Below are positions 49,497 through 58,083 of a stretch of DNA of 64,000 bases, piece by piece. Source of the DNA: Streptomyces silvae (GTDB taxonomy: Bacteria > Actinomycetota > Actinomycetes > Streptomycetales > Streptomycetaceae); assembly GCF_016745505.1 (NCBI RefSeq), contig NZ_JAERUC010000138.1, positions 27,618 through 91,617 of the forward strand. Reading direction: 5' to 3'. The translations under genes were made by a program, and so were the position numbers. The stretch's first letter is position 1, and the number at the start of each line of letters is the position of its first letter. The notes beneath the pieces were generated by a model. It was given only the letters and a program-made list of their open reading frames with translations. It did not search any database and had not been told where the DNA came from.

Positions 49497-50543
49497 TCAG
49501 GACGACTCCCGGACCACCAGTTCCGTGGGGAGCACGATCCTCGGCCGCTCCTGGGTGGCGTCGCCGGACGAGCGGTTCGCGATCTCCTGGAGCAGGACGC
49601 GGGTCATCGTGCGGCCCATCTCCTCGATCGGCTGGCGCACGCTCGTCAGGGGCGGGTCCATGTGGCGGGCCACCGCCGAGTCGTCGAAGCCGATCAGGGC
49701 CACGTCGTCCGGGATGCGGCGGCCGGACTCGCGCAGGACCTGGCGGGCGCCCGCGGCCATCACGTCGGAGGCGGCGAAGACCGCGTCCACGTCGGGGCGG
49801 CGCTCCAGCAGCTCCCGCATCGCACGGGCGCCGCCCTCCTCGCTGAAGTCGGCGGGGGCGATCAGCCGTTCGTCCGGGTCGAGGCCGGCCGCGGCGACGG
49901 CCTTGCGGTAGCCGTCGAGGCGGCGCTGGGCGCCGTAGACGTCGAGGCGGCCGGTGATCGTGGCGATGGTGCGGCGGCCTCGCGATATGAGGTGGTCGAC
50001 GGCCGCGCGGGCGCCCTCGAAGTTGTCGGAGTCCACCGAGGGCAGCGTCTCCGCCGCGTGCCTGCGGCCGCTGATCACGGCGGGCATCCCGAGCTGTTCC
50101 AGGAGGTCGGGCAGCGGGTCGTCGGCATGGACGGAGACCAGGAGCACCCCGTCGACGCGGTGCGCGGTGAGGTACTGGGCCAGCCGGCGGCGCTCGCGGT
50201 CGTTGCCCGCGAGGGTCAGCAGCAGCTGCATCTCCGTGTCGGCGAGGGCCGCCCCGACGCCCCGCACGATGTCGGAGAAGTAGGGCTCGGCGAAGAACCG
50301 GGTCTCGGACTCGGGCACGACGAGCGCGATGGCGTCCGTCCGGTTGCCCGCGAGCGCGCGGGCCGCCCGGTTGGGCACGTAACCCAGTTCGGCGACCGCC
50401 GCCTCGACGGCCTCCCTGGTCTGCGCGCTGACCCGCGGCGACCCGTTGATGACGCGTGAGGCCGTGCCCCGCCCCACTCCGGCCCGGGCCGCTACCTCTT
50501 CGAGCGTGGGCCGCCCGCCACTCCGTACTCGCGCTGCCGCCAT
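49497..50543 (-). CDS. cebR: LacI-family cellobiose repressor CebR
   Basis: 348-residue LacI regulator. The helix-turn-helix (about 11-58, PTLEEVAARAGVGRGTASRVINGSPRVS) is followed by a sugar-binding sensor domain. It sits beside bglC and cebEFG, each preceded by the CebR palindrome TGGGAGCGCTCCCA, one copy of which is 115 bases upstream of this gene, indicating autoregulation. In Streptomyces, CebR releases DNA on binding cellobiose or cellotriose. Name by context and motif. Confidence 0.9.
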   Translation of the reverse strand: MAAARVRSGGRPTLEEVAARAGVGRGTASRVINGSPRVSAQTREAVEAAVAELGYVPNRAARALAGNRTDAIALVVPESETRFFAEPYFSDIVRGVGAALADTEMQLLLTLAGNDRERRRLAQYLTAHRVDGVLLVSVHADDPLPDLLEQLGMPAVISGRRHAAETLPSVDSDNFEGARAAVDHLISRGRRTIATITGRLDVYGAQRRLDGYRKAVAAAGLDPDERLIAPADFSEEGGARAMRELLERRPDVDAVFAASDVMAAGARQVLRESGRRIPDDVALIGFDDSAVARHMDPPLTSVRQPIEEMGRTMTRVLLQEIANRSSGDATQERPRIVLPTELVVRESS

Positions 50544-50657
50544 GGCTGCCTCCCGTTCGCGGTCAATTTCTCACAGCGGGTTGGCCAATCCAAGTCCCAC
50601 CGGCCGATCCCTTGACACGTGGCCGTGCGCAGCGGTCCGCTGCGGCGCCACCATTCT

Positions 50658-50671
50658 TGGGAGCGCTCCCA
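50658..50671. promoter_or_regulatory. CebR operator upstream of cebR
   Basis: Perfect 14-bp palindrome TGGGAGCGCTCCCA, the CebR box, 115 bases before cebR. Confidence 0.93.
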
Positions 50672-50744
50672 AGCGTACGGGGTCCGGATGACGAACACGT
50701 AAGACGGGCGGGGCGGGCACAGAGAAGGCGGGGGCGGACACAGC

Positions 50745-50779
50745 GAAGCGGGACCCGGCGCAGTGCCGGGTCCCGCTTC
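50745..50779 (-). terminator. terminator of bglC
   Basis: GAAGCGGGACCCGGC pairs perfectly with GCCGGGTCCCGCTTC across a five-base loop, 15 bases after the bglC stop on the minus strand. Confidence 0.85.
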
Positions 50780-50793
50780 AGGTGCTCGCCGGG

Positions 50794-52251
50794 TCAGACG
50801 GTGCCGGCCGGGGGCAGGGCGTGGCGGCGGATCACGTCGGCGTACCAGTGGGCGCTCGTCTTGGGGATCCGGCGCTGGGAGGCGTAGTCGACGTACACCG
50901 CGCCGAAGCGCTTCGAGTAGCCGTACGCCCACTCGAAGTTGTCCATCAGCGACCAGAGGAAGTAGCCGCGGACGTCCGCGCCGTCGGCGACGGCCCGCTG
51001 TACGGCGTCGAGGTGGCCGTGGAGGTAGGCGACCCGCTCGGGGTCCTCGACCTTGCCCTCGGGCGAGACGTAGTCGTCGAAGGCGGCGCCGTTCTCCGTG
51101 ACCATGAGCGGAAGGCCCGGGTGGTCCCGGTGGGTGTCCATGAGCAGGTTGTAGAGCCCGTCGGGGTCGATCGACCAGTCCATGGCGGTGCGCTCCTTCC
51201 CCTCGGCGAGGTGGAAGGCGACGTGCTCGGAACCGGGCCAGGGGGAATGGTCGCTGGCGCCGTGGGCGTCGCTGCGCGCGTAGTCCGCCCCTTCCACCGG
51301 CGTGGAGACCAGCGTCGGCGTGTAGTAGTTGATCCCGAGGGCGTCGACCGGGCGCGAGATGGTGGCGAGGTCGCCGTCCCTGACCAGCTTCGACCAGTCC
51401 ACCAGGTGCGAGGTGTCGGTGATCAGGTCCTCGGGGTACTCCCCGCGCAGCATCGGACCGGTGAAGACCCGGTTGCCGACGGCATCGATGCGGCGCGCGG
51501 CGTCCGCGTCGGCCTCGCTGCCGGTGAGCGGACGGACCTGGTGGAGATTGAGGGTGACCGAGGTCTGCGCCGCAGCGGGGAGTTGGGCGCGCAGAACCTC
51601 GATCGCCCGGCCATGGGCGAGGTTGAGGTGATGGGCCGCCTGCAGCGCCGCTGCGGGCTCGGTGCGGCCGGGCGCGTGCACGCCGGATCCGTAACCGAGG
51701 TAGGCCGAGCACCACGGCTCGTTGAGGGTGGTCCACATGCCGACGCGGTCGCCGAGGGCGCCCGAGACGATGGCGGCGTAGTCGGCGAAGCGGTCGGCGG
51801 TCACGCGCTCGGGCCAGCCGCCGGCGTCCTCCAGCTCCTGGGGCAGGTCCCAGTGGTAGAGGGTGGCGACGGGCATGATGCCGGCGTCCAGCAGCTCGTC
51901 GACGAGCTTGCGGTAGAAGTCCAGGCCGCGCTCGACGGCGGGACCGCGTCCGGTGGGCTGGACCCGGGACCAGGAGACGGAGAAGCGGTACGCCTTCAGC
52001 CCGAGCTGCTTCATCAGCGCGACGTCGTCGCGGTAGCGGTGGTAGTGGTCGGCGGCGATGTCACCGGTGTCGCCGTTGCGGACCTTGCCGGGCGTACGGC
52101 TGAAGGTGTCCCAGATGGACGGCGTGCGGCCGTCCTCGGCGGCGGCACCCTCGACCTGGTACGAGGCGGTCGCCGCACCCCAGATGAAGCCCGTGGGGAA
52201 CTGTGCCTCGTGCGCCTGCTTCGGGGTGGTGTCGGGTCGTACGGCTGTCAT
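50794..52251 (-). CDS. bglC: GH1 beta-glucosidase BglC
   Basis: 485-residue family 1 beta-glucosidase, cytoplasmic, that hydrolyses imported cellobiose. The acid/base Glu is in TLNEPWCSA, the nucleophile Glu in VTENGAAF, and the N-terminal FIWGAATASYQVEGA is a GH1 hallmark. It follows cebG in the same direction but has its own CebR box two bases upstream of the ATG. Its only plausible ribosome site, GGGAG, lies inside that box. A hairpin separates it from cebG, pointing to separate transcription. Confidence 0.95.
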   Translation of the reverse strand: MTAVRPDTTPKQAHEAQFPTGFIWGAATASYQVEGAAAEDGRTPSIWDTFSRTPGKVRNGDTGDIAADHYHRYRDDVALMKQLGLKAYRFSVSWSRVQPTGRGPAVERGLDFYRKLVDELLDAGIMPVATLYHWDLPQELEDAGGWPERVTADRFADYAAIVSGALGDRVGMWTTLNEPWCSAYLGYGSGVHAPGRTEPAAALQAAHHLNLAHGRAIEVLRAQLPAAAQTSVTLNLHQVRPLTGSEADADAARRIDAVGNRVFTGPMLRGEYPEDLITDTSHLVDWSKLVRDGDLATISRPVDALGINYYTPTLVSTPVEGADYARSDAHGASDHSPWPGSEHVAFHLAEGKERTAMDWSIDPDGLYNLLMDTHRDHPGLPLMVTENGAAFDDYVSPEGKVEDPERVAYLHGHLDAVQRAVADGADVRGYFLWSLMDNFEWAYGYSKRFGAVYVDYASQRRIPKTSAHWYADVIRRHALPPAGTV

Positions 52252-52252
52252 G

Positions 52253-52266
52253 CGGGAGCGCTCCCA
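52253..52266. promoter_or_regulatory. CebR operator overlapping the bglC ribosome binding site
   Basis: CGGGAGCGCTCCCA, one base off the perfect CebR palindrome, ends one base before the bglC start codon. The GGGAG needed for ribosome binding is part of it. Confidence 0.88.
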
Positions 52267-52306
52267 TGGGGTGGAGGGACGAGGACGGGGAAGTGCGGGG
52301 CCCGGT

Positions 52307-52344
52307 CCCCGTACGGCCTGTGGTCAGGTACAGGCCGTACGGGG
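52307..52344 (-). terminator. stem-loop between cebG and bglC
   Basis: CCCCGTACGGCCTG and CAGGCCGTACGGGG pair perfectly around a ten-base loop, 33 bases after the cebG stop. It probably ends the cebEFG transcript or reduces read-through into bglC. Confidence 0.78.
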
Positions 52345-52376
52345 CGGCCGGGTACGGGCCGCGATGGACGGGCAGG

Positions 52377-53300
52377 TCAGCCCTTGACCGCGCCGGACAT
52401 GATGCCCCCGACGATCTGCTTGCCGAAGATCACGAAGACGACGAGCAGCGGCAGCGTGCTGATCAGCGCACCGGCCATCACGATGCTCTGGTCGGGCACG
52501 TAGGAGGCGCTCAGCTGGCCGAGGGCCACCTGAAGCGTCGGGTTCTCCTGGTTCAGAGCGAGGTACGGCCAGAAGAAGTCGTTCCAGGCCTGCACGAAGG
52601 TGAGCATGCCGAGGACCATCATGGCCGGTCGGGCGACCGGGAGCACGATGCTCCACACGATGCGGAGGTTGTTCGCCCCGTCCACCCGGCCCGCCTCGAT
52701 GAGCTCGTACGGCAGCGCCTCGATCAGGTACTGGCGCATGAAGAACACACCGAACGCGCTCACCAGGGTCGGGAAGATCACCGACTCGAGCTGACCGCCC
52801 CAGCCGATGTCCGCCATCATCATGAACAGCGGTACGACGCTGAGCTGCGGGGGGATCGTCAGCGTGGCGATGACCGCCGTCATCAGTGCTCCACGGCCCT
52901 TGAAGCGCATCTTGGCGAAGGCGTAACCGGCCAGGGTGCAGAAGAACAGGGTCGCCAGGGTGATGCTGGCGGACACGATGACCGTGTTGACGATGGCCTT
53001 GCCGAGGTGGGCCTGCTCCCAGGCCGCCTGGAGGTTGTGGACCAGGTTGCCGCCCGGGACGAGCGGCGGGGTGGTGTCCAGGATCTCGTCCTGGGTACGG
53101 GACGCGGCCACGAGCGTCCAGTACAGCGGGAACAGCGAGCCGATGCCGACCACGGCGAGCGCGAAGTAGGCGAAGGGGCCCGCGTGGTGCTGACGGCCGG
53201 CGCCCGGCTTGAAGCGGCGGCGGCGCGGGGGTACGTCGTGGACGGCGCCCTTGGAGACGCTGCGGTGGTCAGCGAGAGTGACGGTGCTGGTGGTGGTCAT
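52377..53300 (-). CDS. cebG: cellobiose/cellotriose ABC transporter permease CebG
   Basis: 307-residue MalG-type permease with six membrane segments. The EAA loop (EAGRVDGANNLRIVWSIVLPVARP) is near 198. It starts 15 bases after cebF, so the permeases are cotranscribed. Sugar specificity is inferred from neighbouring cebE, cebR and bglC. Confidence 0.92.
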   Translation of the reverse strand: MTTTSTVTLADHRSVSKGAVHDVPPRRRRFKPGAGRQHHAGPFAYFALAVVGIGSLFPLYWTLVAASRTQDEILDTTPPLVPGGNLVHNLQAAWEQAHLGKAIVNTVIVSASITLATLFFCTLAGYAFAKMRFKGRGALMTAVIATLTIPPQLSVVPLFMMMADIGWGGQLESVIFPTLVSAFGVFFMRQYLIEALPYELIEAGRVDGANNLRIVWSIVLPVARPAMMVLGMLTFVQAWNDFFWPYLALNQENPTLQVALGQLSASYVPDQSIVMAGALISTLPLLVVFVIFGKQIVGGIMSGAVKG

Positions 53301-53315
53301 GTGTATCGCTCCCCG

Positions 53316-54314
53316 TCAGGCCGCGGACTTGCGCACGAAGCGCCCGACGAGCCAGTTGATCGCGGCAATGAGCAGCAGCAGGACGAGCATGGCCCAGGCG
53401 ACTGCGGCGGACATACCGAGGTGCCCGAGGTTCCAGCCGTAGTTGTAGAGGTAGATGCTGAGCGTCTCGTACTGGTGCTCGGTACCGCCCGTCGCGCCGT
53501 TGATGCCCCCTTCGAGCAGGAGCGGCTCCCCGAAGAGCTGCATCGAGCCGATGGTCGAGATGACGATCGTGAAGAGGATCGTCGGCCGCAGCGCCGGGAT
53601 CGTCACGTTGCGGAACTGCTGCCAGCGCGAGGCGCCGTCGAGCGAGGCCGCCTCGTAGAGGTCGGAGGGGACGGCCTGCATCGCGGCCAGGTAGATCAGC
53701 GTGTTGTAGCCCGTCCAGCGCCAGATCACGATGACCGCGATGGCGATGTTGGACGTCCAGTGGCCGTTGACCCAGTTCGTCTCACCGGCGCCGAAGAACC
53801 CGAGGACCCAGTTCAGCAGGCCGCCGTCCGCCCGGAACACCAGGGCGAAGACGAGGGCCGCGGAGGCCACCGAGGTCGCGTAGGGGGTGAGGATCACGGT
53901 GCGCCAGAAGGTGCTGGCGCGCAGTTTGTAGTTCAGCAGGTGGGCGAGGCCCAGCGCGATCATCAGCTGCGGGACCGTCGAGATGACGCCGATGACGAAG
54001 GTGTTGGTGACCGCGGTCCAGAATTCGGAGTCCTGCAGGATGGTGCTGAAGTTGCCCCAGCCGACCCATTCCATCTGGTCGAGGCCGGTCATCTCCACCT
54101 TGTGCAGGGCGATCCAGCCGGTGTAGATCAGCGGATACAGCCCGAAGGCGCCGAAGACGAGGAAGAACGGGGCGATATAGGCGTACGGCGACGCTTTGTC
54201 GTCGAAGCGCCAGAGCCGGCTGCGCCACGCCTGGCGGCCGGGAGTCATGGGCTTCGGAGCGCGTCGGCCGCCCTGGGGGCCGTGCGCGCTCCGGGTGGGG
54301 GTCGTGGTTGCCAC
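53316..54314 (-). CDS. cebF: cellobiose/cellotriose ABC transporter permease CebF
   Basis: 332-residue MalF-type permease. A charged head of about 40 residues precedes six membrane segments, and the EAA loop reads EAASLDGASRWQQFRNVTIPAL. It follows cebE after a 167-base gap with a large hairpin. Like the first importer of the window, no ATPase gene is linked; MsiK from elsewhere is the expected partner. Confidence 0.92.
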   Translation of the reverse strand: MATTTPTRSAHGPQGGRRAPKPMTPGRQAWRSRLWRFDDKASPYAYIAPFFLVFGAFGLYPLIYTGWIALHKVEMTGLDQMEWVGWGNFSTILQDSEFWTAVTNTFVIGVISTVPQLMIALGLAHLLNYKLRASTFWRTVILTPYATSVASAALVFALVFRADGGLLNWVLGFFGAGETNWVNGHWTSNIAIAVIVIWRWTGYNTLIYLAAMQAVPSDLYEAASLDGASRWQQFRNVTIPALRPTILFTIVISTIGSMQLFGEPLLLEGGINGATGGTEHQYETLSIYLYNYGWNLGHLGMSAAVAWAMLVLLLLIAAINWLVGRFVRKSAA

Positions 54315-54422
54315 GGGTGGGAGTCCTTCCCTGGGTGTACCGACACCGCAGGGGCAGGCCCGGGCCTGTGCCAGGTCGGATGCGAGTGTCGGAGGGTGCT
54401 CGTGCCGGCGGGTGGACCGGCA

Positions 54423-54474
54423 CCGGTGCGGGCGGCGGGGACGCGTGGAGGACGCGTCCCGCCGCCCGCACCGG
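54423..54474 (-). terminator. large stem-loop between cebE and cebF
   Basis: Arms of 23 to 24 bases beginning CCGGTGCGGGCGGCGGG pair with one bulged G around a five-base loop, eight bases after the cebE stop. It may partly terminate or stabilise the cebE message, so more binding protein than permease is made. Confidence 0.8.
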
Positions 54475-54481
54475 CGGAGAA

Positions 54482-55804
54482 TCAGCCGGTGATCTTGCTG
54501 ATGGCTTCGAGGGCGGCGTCCCAGGCGGCGTCAGGCTTGGTGCCCCGCTGCTCCATGTTGTTGATCTGCTTGCCGAACTCGTCCTTGATGTTGCCGTCCT
54601 TCGGGCCGAGAACGGCGGCGGGGATGGCGTTGGCCTCGTCGGCGTAGATCGAACCGATGGGGGCGTTGTTGAAGTACTCCAGCTTGGCGGTCTTCACGTC
54701 CTCGAGCTGGAAGGCGCCCTTGTTCGACGGGAAGAGGCCGGCGGCCTTGAAGACGGCGGCCTGCTGCTCCGGCGCGGTCAGCCACTTGACGAGCTCACCG
54801 GCCTCCTTGACGTGCTTGCCCTTGGCGGGCACGGAGAGGAACGAACCGCCCCAGTTCGCCGCCGTGTCACCCGGGGCGCGGGTGATGTCCCACTTGCCCT
54901 TGTACTGGTCGCCGGAGTACTCGGCGATCTGGGCGGCCATCCACGCGGGGCAGGCCACGGTGGCCATGGTGCCCTGGCGCAGAGCGGCCTTCCACGGGTC
55001 CTGGAACTGGGCCAGCCCCTGGGTCAGCTTCTTGTCGACGGCCTCGGAGGCGAGCTTCCAGCCCGCCTTGACGCCGGCGCTCTCCTTGTAGATCGGGTCA
55101 CCGTTCTTCGCGTAGTACTGCTCCGAGTTGGAGCTGACCACGCCGTTGTACATGGCGCTGGCGGAGTCCATGAAGAAGGTGCCCTTGGGGGCCTTCTTCT
55201 TGTACTCCTCACCGAGCTTGAGGTAGTCCTCCCAGCCGCCGGTGAGCTTGGCTGCGACTTCCTCGCGGTCGGTGGGCAGTCCGGCCTTCTCGAACAGGTC
55301 GCGGCGGTAGCAGATGGACATCGGGCCGATGTCCGTGCCGGCGCCTATGACCTTGCCCTCGTCGGTGGTCGCCTGCAGCGCCTTCCAGTTCACCCACTGG
55401 CTGCTGTCGACGACCTTGGACAGGTCGGCGAAGGCGTCCGCCTTGGTGTCGACGAGCTCCTTGACGCGGCCGACCTCGATGCCGTGGACGTCGGCCAGGC
55501 CGCTGCCCGTGTTGAGCTGCTGGAGGAACTTGGTGTAGTAGACCGGCTCCTCGGCGGCGGTGTTCGCCTTGACCGTGATGTTCGGGTGGAGCTCGTGGTA
55601 CTTCTCGAAGAGCTTCGCCTCCTTGTACCCGAACTGCCCGAAGTCGGCGACGGTCAGGGTGATGTTCCCGTCCGCGTCGGCCTCGTCGGAATCCGAGCCG
55701 GAATCGCCGCAGCCGGTCAGCAGCAGGGCGGCGGCCGTGAGGCCCGTGGTAGCCATGACGGCGGTTCTGCGGCTTCGACCTGCGACGGTGCGGGTGATGC
55801 GCAT
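54482..55804 (-). CDS. cebE: cellobiose/cellotriose-binding lipoprotein CebE
   Basis: 440-residue solute-binding lipoprotein. The signal peptide ends in the lipobox LLTGC with Cys32; the basic head contains RSRR but lacks a clear Tat motif. A CebR box lies 154 bases upstream. The ATG start has AAGGAG seven bases before it. It is the receptor of the CebEFG importer, which in Streptomyces carries cello-oligosaccharides and signals cellulose availability. Assigned by motif and synteny with cebFG, bglC and cebR. Confidence 0.93.
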   Translation of the reverse strand: MRITRTVAGRSRRTAVMATTGLTAAALLLTGCGDSGSDSDEADADGNITLTVADFGQFGYKEAKLFEKYHELHPNITVKANTAAEEPVYYTKFLQQLNTGSGLADVHGIEVGRVKELVDTKADAFADLSKVVDSSQWVNWKALQATTDEGKVIGAGTDIGPMSICYRRDLFEKAGLPTDREEVAAKLTGGWEDYLKLGEEYKKKAPKGTFFMDSASAMYNGVVSSNSEQYYAKNGDPIYKESAGVKAGWKLASEAVDKKLTQGLAQFQDPWKAALRQGTMATVACPAWMAAQIAEYSGDQYKGKWDITRAPGDTAANWGGSFLSVPAKGKHVKEAGELVKWLTAPEQQAAVFKAAGLFPSNKGAFQLEDVKTAKLEYFNNAPIGSIYADEANAIPAAVLGPKDGNIKDEFGKQINNMEQRGTKPDAAWDAALEAISKITG

Positions 55805-55957
55805 TCCACTACTCCTTGTTCCAGGGTGGGACTGGCGGTTCCAGGTGGGGCTGGCGTTCGATCTGCCCGGCATTCGCGCCGGTGGGTGCGGGTGCCGGTG
55901 GTACGGAGAGGACATGGGCGGTGCCGTCCCCGTACGAGCGAAAAACCTCGTTCGATA

Positions 55958-55971
55958 TGGGAGCGCTCCCA
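55958..55971. promoter_or_regulatory. CebR operator upstream of cebE
   Basis: Perfect 14-bp palindrome TGGGAGCGCTCCCA, 153 bases before cebE. This is the expected main control site of the transporter operon. Confidence 0.94.
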
Positions 55972-56390
55972 TGCGCTGATGCCGGAAGATTGCTGCCTCA
56001 AGGGGGTGGGTGTCAAGAGTTGAAGACGCTTCCGTTGCCCGAGTGTGTCCTGCAAGTCACGCGACCGTGTCCGGCAGAGGTCTTGCGCCGATGGGCGCGC
56101 CCTGCATGGGTCACGGGCAACGGGTGGAATCGCCGCAGGTCAGGGCCTGTTGGGTGAGAATCGGGCCTTCCGGGGCCCCGATCGGCCGTGACAAGACGCC
56201 GATGCGTGTGCCGGTTCCGGGACGGTACCGGACTCGTCGGCGGACCGGAGGACGCCCGCCGGAAGATGAACGGGGCGAGCCCTCGTGGAGGCGCACAAGG
56301 GGCCCCTGGGGTGTATCCGCGTTCTTTCCCCGAACTCCGCCGCGCCCGGGGGAGGTTCCGCTTACGTACGCCCGCACGCGCACAAGGGGG

Positions 56391-56439
56391 CGCGCGCCCC
56401 GGCCGGGTGTGGGGGGTGTGGGGCCGGCCGGGGCGCGCG
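56391..56439 (-). terminator. terminator of the chitinase gene
   Basis: CGCGCGCCCCGGCCGG pairs with CCGGCCGGGGCGCGCG around a 17-base loop, 29 bases after the chitinase stop. Confidence 0.78.
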
Positions 56440-56468
56440 CGTCGAGGTGATGGTCGGTGGGGCGGCGG

Positions 56469-57953
56469 CTACCCGAAGGCGCCGAACGCCTTGGTGAAGG
56501 CCAGCGGCTCCTGGAGGATCGAGCTGCAGGTCGCGTCCGCGGTCGGCTTCTCGCCCTCCGCGCACTGCACGTCCCGGGTGCCCGACCACATCGCCAGCCG
56601 GCCGATGCCCTTCTCCTGGGCGAACTTCACCAGCTGCGTGGCGTCCTCGACGGTGAAGATCTCGGTGGCGACGTCGTTCACGCCGATCATCGGGGTGACC
56701 GCGACGGCCTTCCACGCCTCCGCGTCGGAGAGTCCGAGTACGCCCTTGATCTGGGCCTGCGTGGCGGTGGCCGCCTGGGTGGCGTAGTCGCCCATGTCCC
56801 CGCTGTACGAGGCCCCGTAGTCCATCGCCATGATGTTGACCGCGCCGGTCGTGACGCCGTTCTTCTTCGCGTCCGCGAGCAGGTCCACGCCCGCCTGGGT
56901 CAGCCCCTCGGGCATCACGGGCAGCGTGAAGGACACATCGAGCTCCGGGTGCGACTTCTGGAGCTGCGCGATGGCCTGCGAGCGGCGGGAGTTGGCTGCG
57001 GTGTCGGGCAGCGCCCCGCCCTCGATGTCGAAGTCGACCTTGGTCAGCTCGTACGTGTCGACGACCTTGCCGTACGCCGCGGCGAGCTCGTCGGCCGAGG
57101 AGCAGTGCAGCGCCAGCTCGGCACCGGCCGCCCCGCCGAAGGAGACGCGTACGTCACCGCCCTCGGCCCGCAGCGCGCCGATCTGGGCGGCCACCTGGTC
57201 GTCACCGAGTCCTGTGACCCCGCCCCAGAGGGGAGCGCAGCTCCCTCCCGAGGTGATGAAGGCCAGGTTGAACTCCTTGACCCCCGTCTTGGAAGCGGTG
57301 GCCGGCAGGTCGTAGGCGGGGTACAGGGACGTGTCGACGTAGGGGGCGAAGCCGGCTCCGTCGGCCGTGCCCCCGGGCGTCCCGGGGGTGCCCGTCGGCT
57401 CGGCCGTGGCGGTCGGCGTGGGGGTCGCGTCCTCGGTCGGCGTCGACGTGGGCTCCGGGCTCGACGTGGGCGTCGGTGCCTCGGTCGGCCGCCCGCTCGG
57501 CTCCGGGGTCGTGCCGCCGTCCGCGGAGCAGGCGGCGTCGTTGATCAGGCAGCCTTCCGGGTCGGCGGCGGCCGAGGTGGAGGTGGTGACGAAGCCGACC
57601 GTCACGGATCCGCCCGGGGCGATGTCCTTGTTCCAGCTCGCGGGCTTCACGGTGACGTGGTTGCCGCTGACGGTGTGCTCGCCGTTCCAGAGCGAGTCGA
57701 TCTTCGTACCGGCGGGCAGGTCGAATTCGAGCGTCCAGCCCGACTGCGCGGTCCCGGTGTCGTTCGAGACGACGTACTGCCCGGTGTAGCCGCCGGTCCA
57801 GGCGCTGGCCCTCGTGTACGTGGCGCCGACGGCCGCGGCCTGTGCCGTGCCGGTGAGCGCGAAGACCGTGCCGCCCACGACCGCCGCCGCGACGACGGCG
57901 CCGATCGCCTTCGTGCGGGTGCTCGTGGTGCGGCGGTGCGTACTGATGCCCAT
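56469..57953 (-). CDS. secreted chitinase, CBM2 plus GH18
   Basis: 494-residue exported enzyme. The signal peptide ends near residue 40 (TAQAA). A family 2 carbohydrate-binding module follows (about 45-125, with exposed Trp residues at 52, 73 and 89), then a Pro/Thr linker (148-195) and a GH18 catalytic barrel. The catalytic motif is VDFDIEG with Asp307, Asp309 and the acid Glu311; the SFGG motif lies at 271-274. It is an endo-type chitinase resembling Streptomyces GH18 enzymes with the DFDIEG signature. No operator for the DasR regulator was found in its promoter. Confidence 0.9.
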   Translation of the reverse strand: MGISTHRRTTSTRTKAIGAVVAAAVVGGTVFALTGTAQAAAVGATYTRASAWTGGYTGQYVVSNDTGTAQSGWTLEFDLPAGTKIDSLWNGEHTVSGNHVTVKPASWNKDIAPGGSVTVGFVTTSTSAAADPEGCLINDAACSADGGTTPEPSGRPTEAPTPTSSPEPTSTPTEDATPTPTATAEPTGTPGTPGGTADGAGFAPYVDTSLYPAYDLPATASKTGVKEFNLAFITSGGSCAPLWGGVTGLGDDQVAAQIGALRAEGGDVRVSFGGAAGAELALHCSSADELAAAYGKVVDTYELTKVDFDIEGGALPDTAANSRRSQAIAQLQKSHPELDVSFTLPVMPEGLTQAGVDLLADAKKNGVTTGAVNIMAMDYGASYSGDMGDYATQAATATQAQIKGVLGLSDAEAWKAVAVTPMIGVNDVATEIFTVEDATQLVKFAQEKGIGRLAMWSGTRDVQCAEGEKPTADATCSSILQEPLAFTKAFGAFG

Positions 57954-58083
57954 CGCGTGCCTGCCTCTGTCCTGCCGGGGGGTGGTTGCGTCTGCACGCT
58001 AGCCGCAGCGATCCGGACAAAAGGCACCCATAGGACCCGAGTTGATGTTCTTAGGGTTCGCTTAAGGAGGGCATGGGCGCAGG

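Larger units (their letters stand above)
55805..56468. other. intergenic region between cebE and the chitinase gene
   Basis: 664 bases without a convincing gene. It carries the CebR box for cebE, and nearer the chitinase a terminator hairpin at 56391. The short frames seen are low-complexity and lack ribosome sites. Confidence 0.6.

Noticed and set aside
47400..49500. Possible attachment site repeating the tRNA-His 3' end
   Set aside because: No copy of the T-arm or acceptor end was found on the far side of the gvp region, and no integrase is present.
57954..58083. Possible DasR operator or direct repeats in the chitinase promoter
   Set aside because: No sequence close to ACTGGTCTAGACCACT or the known chitinase direct repeats could be seen.
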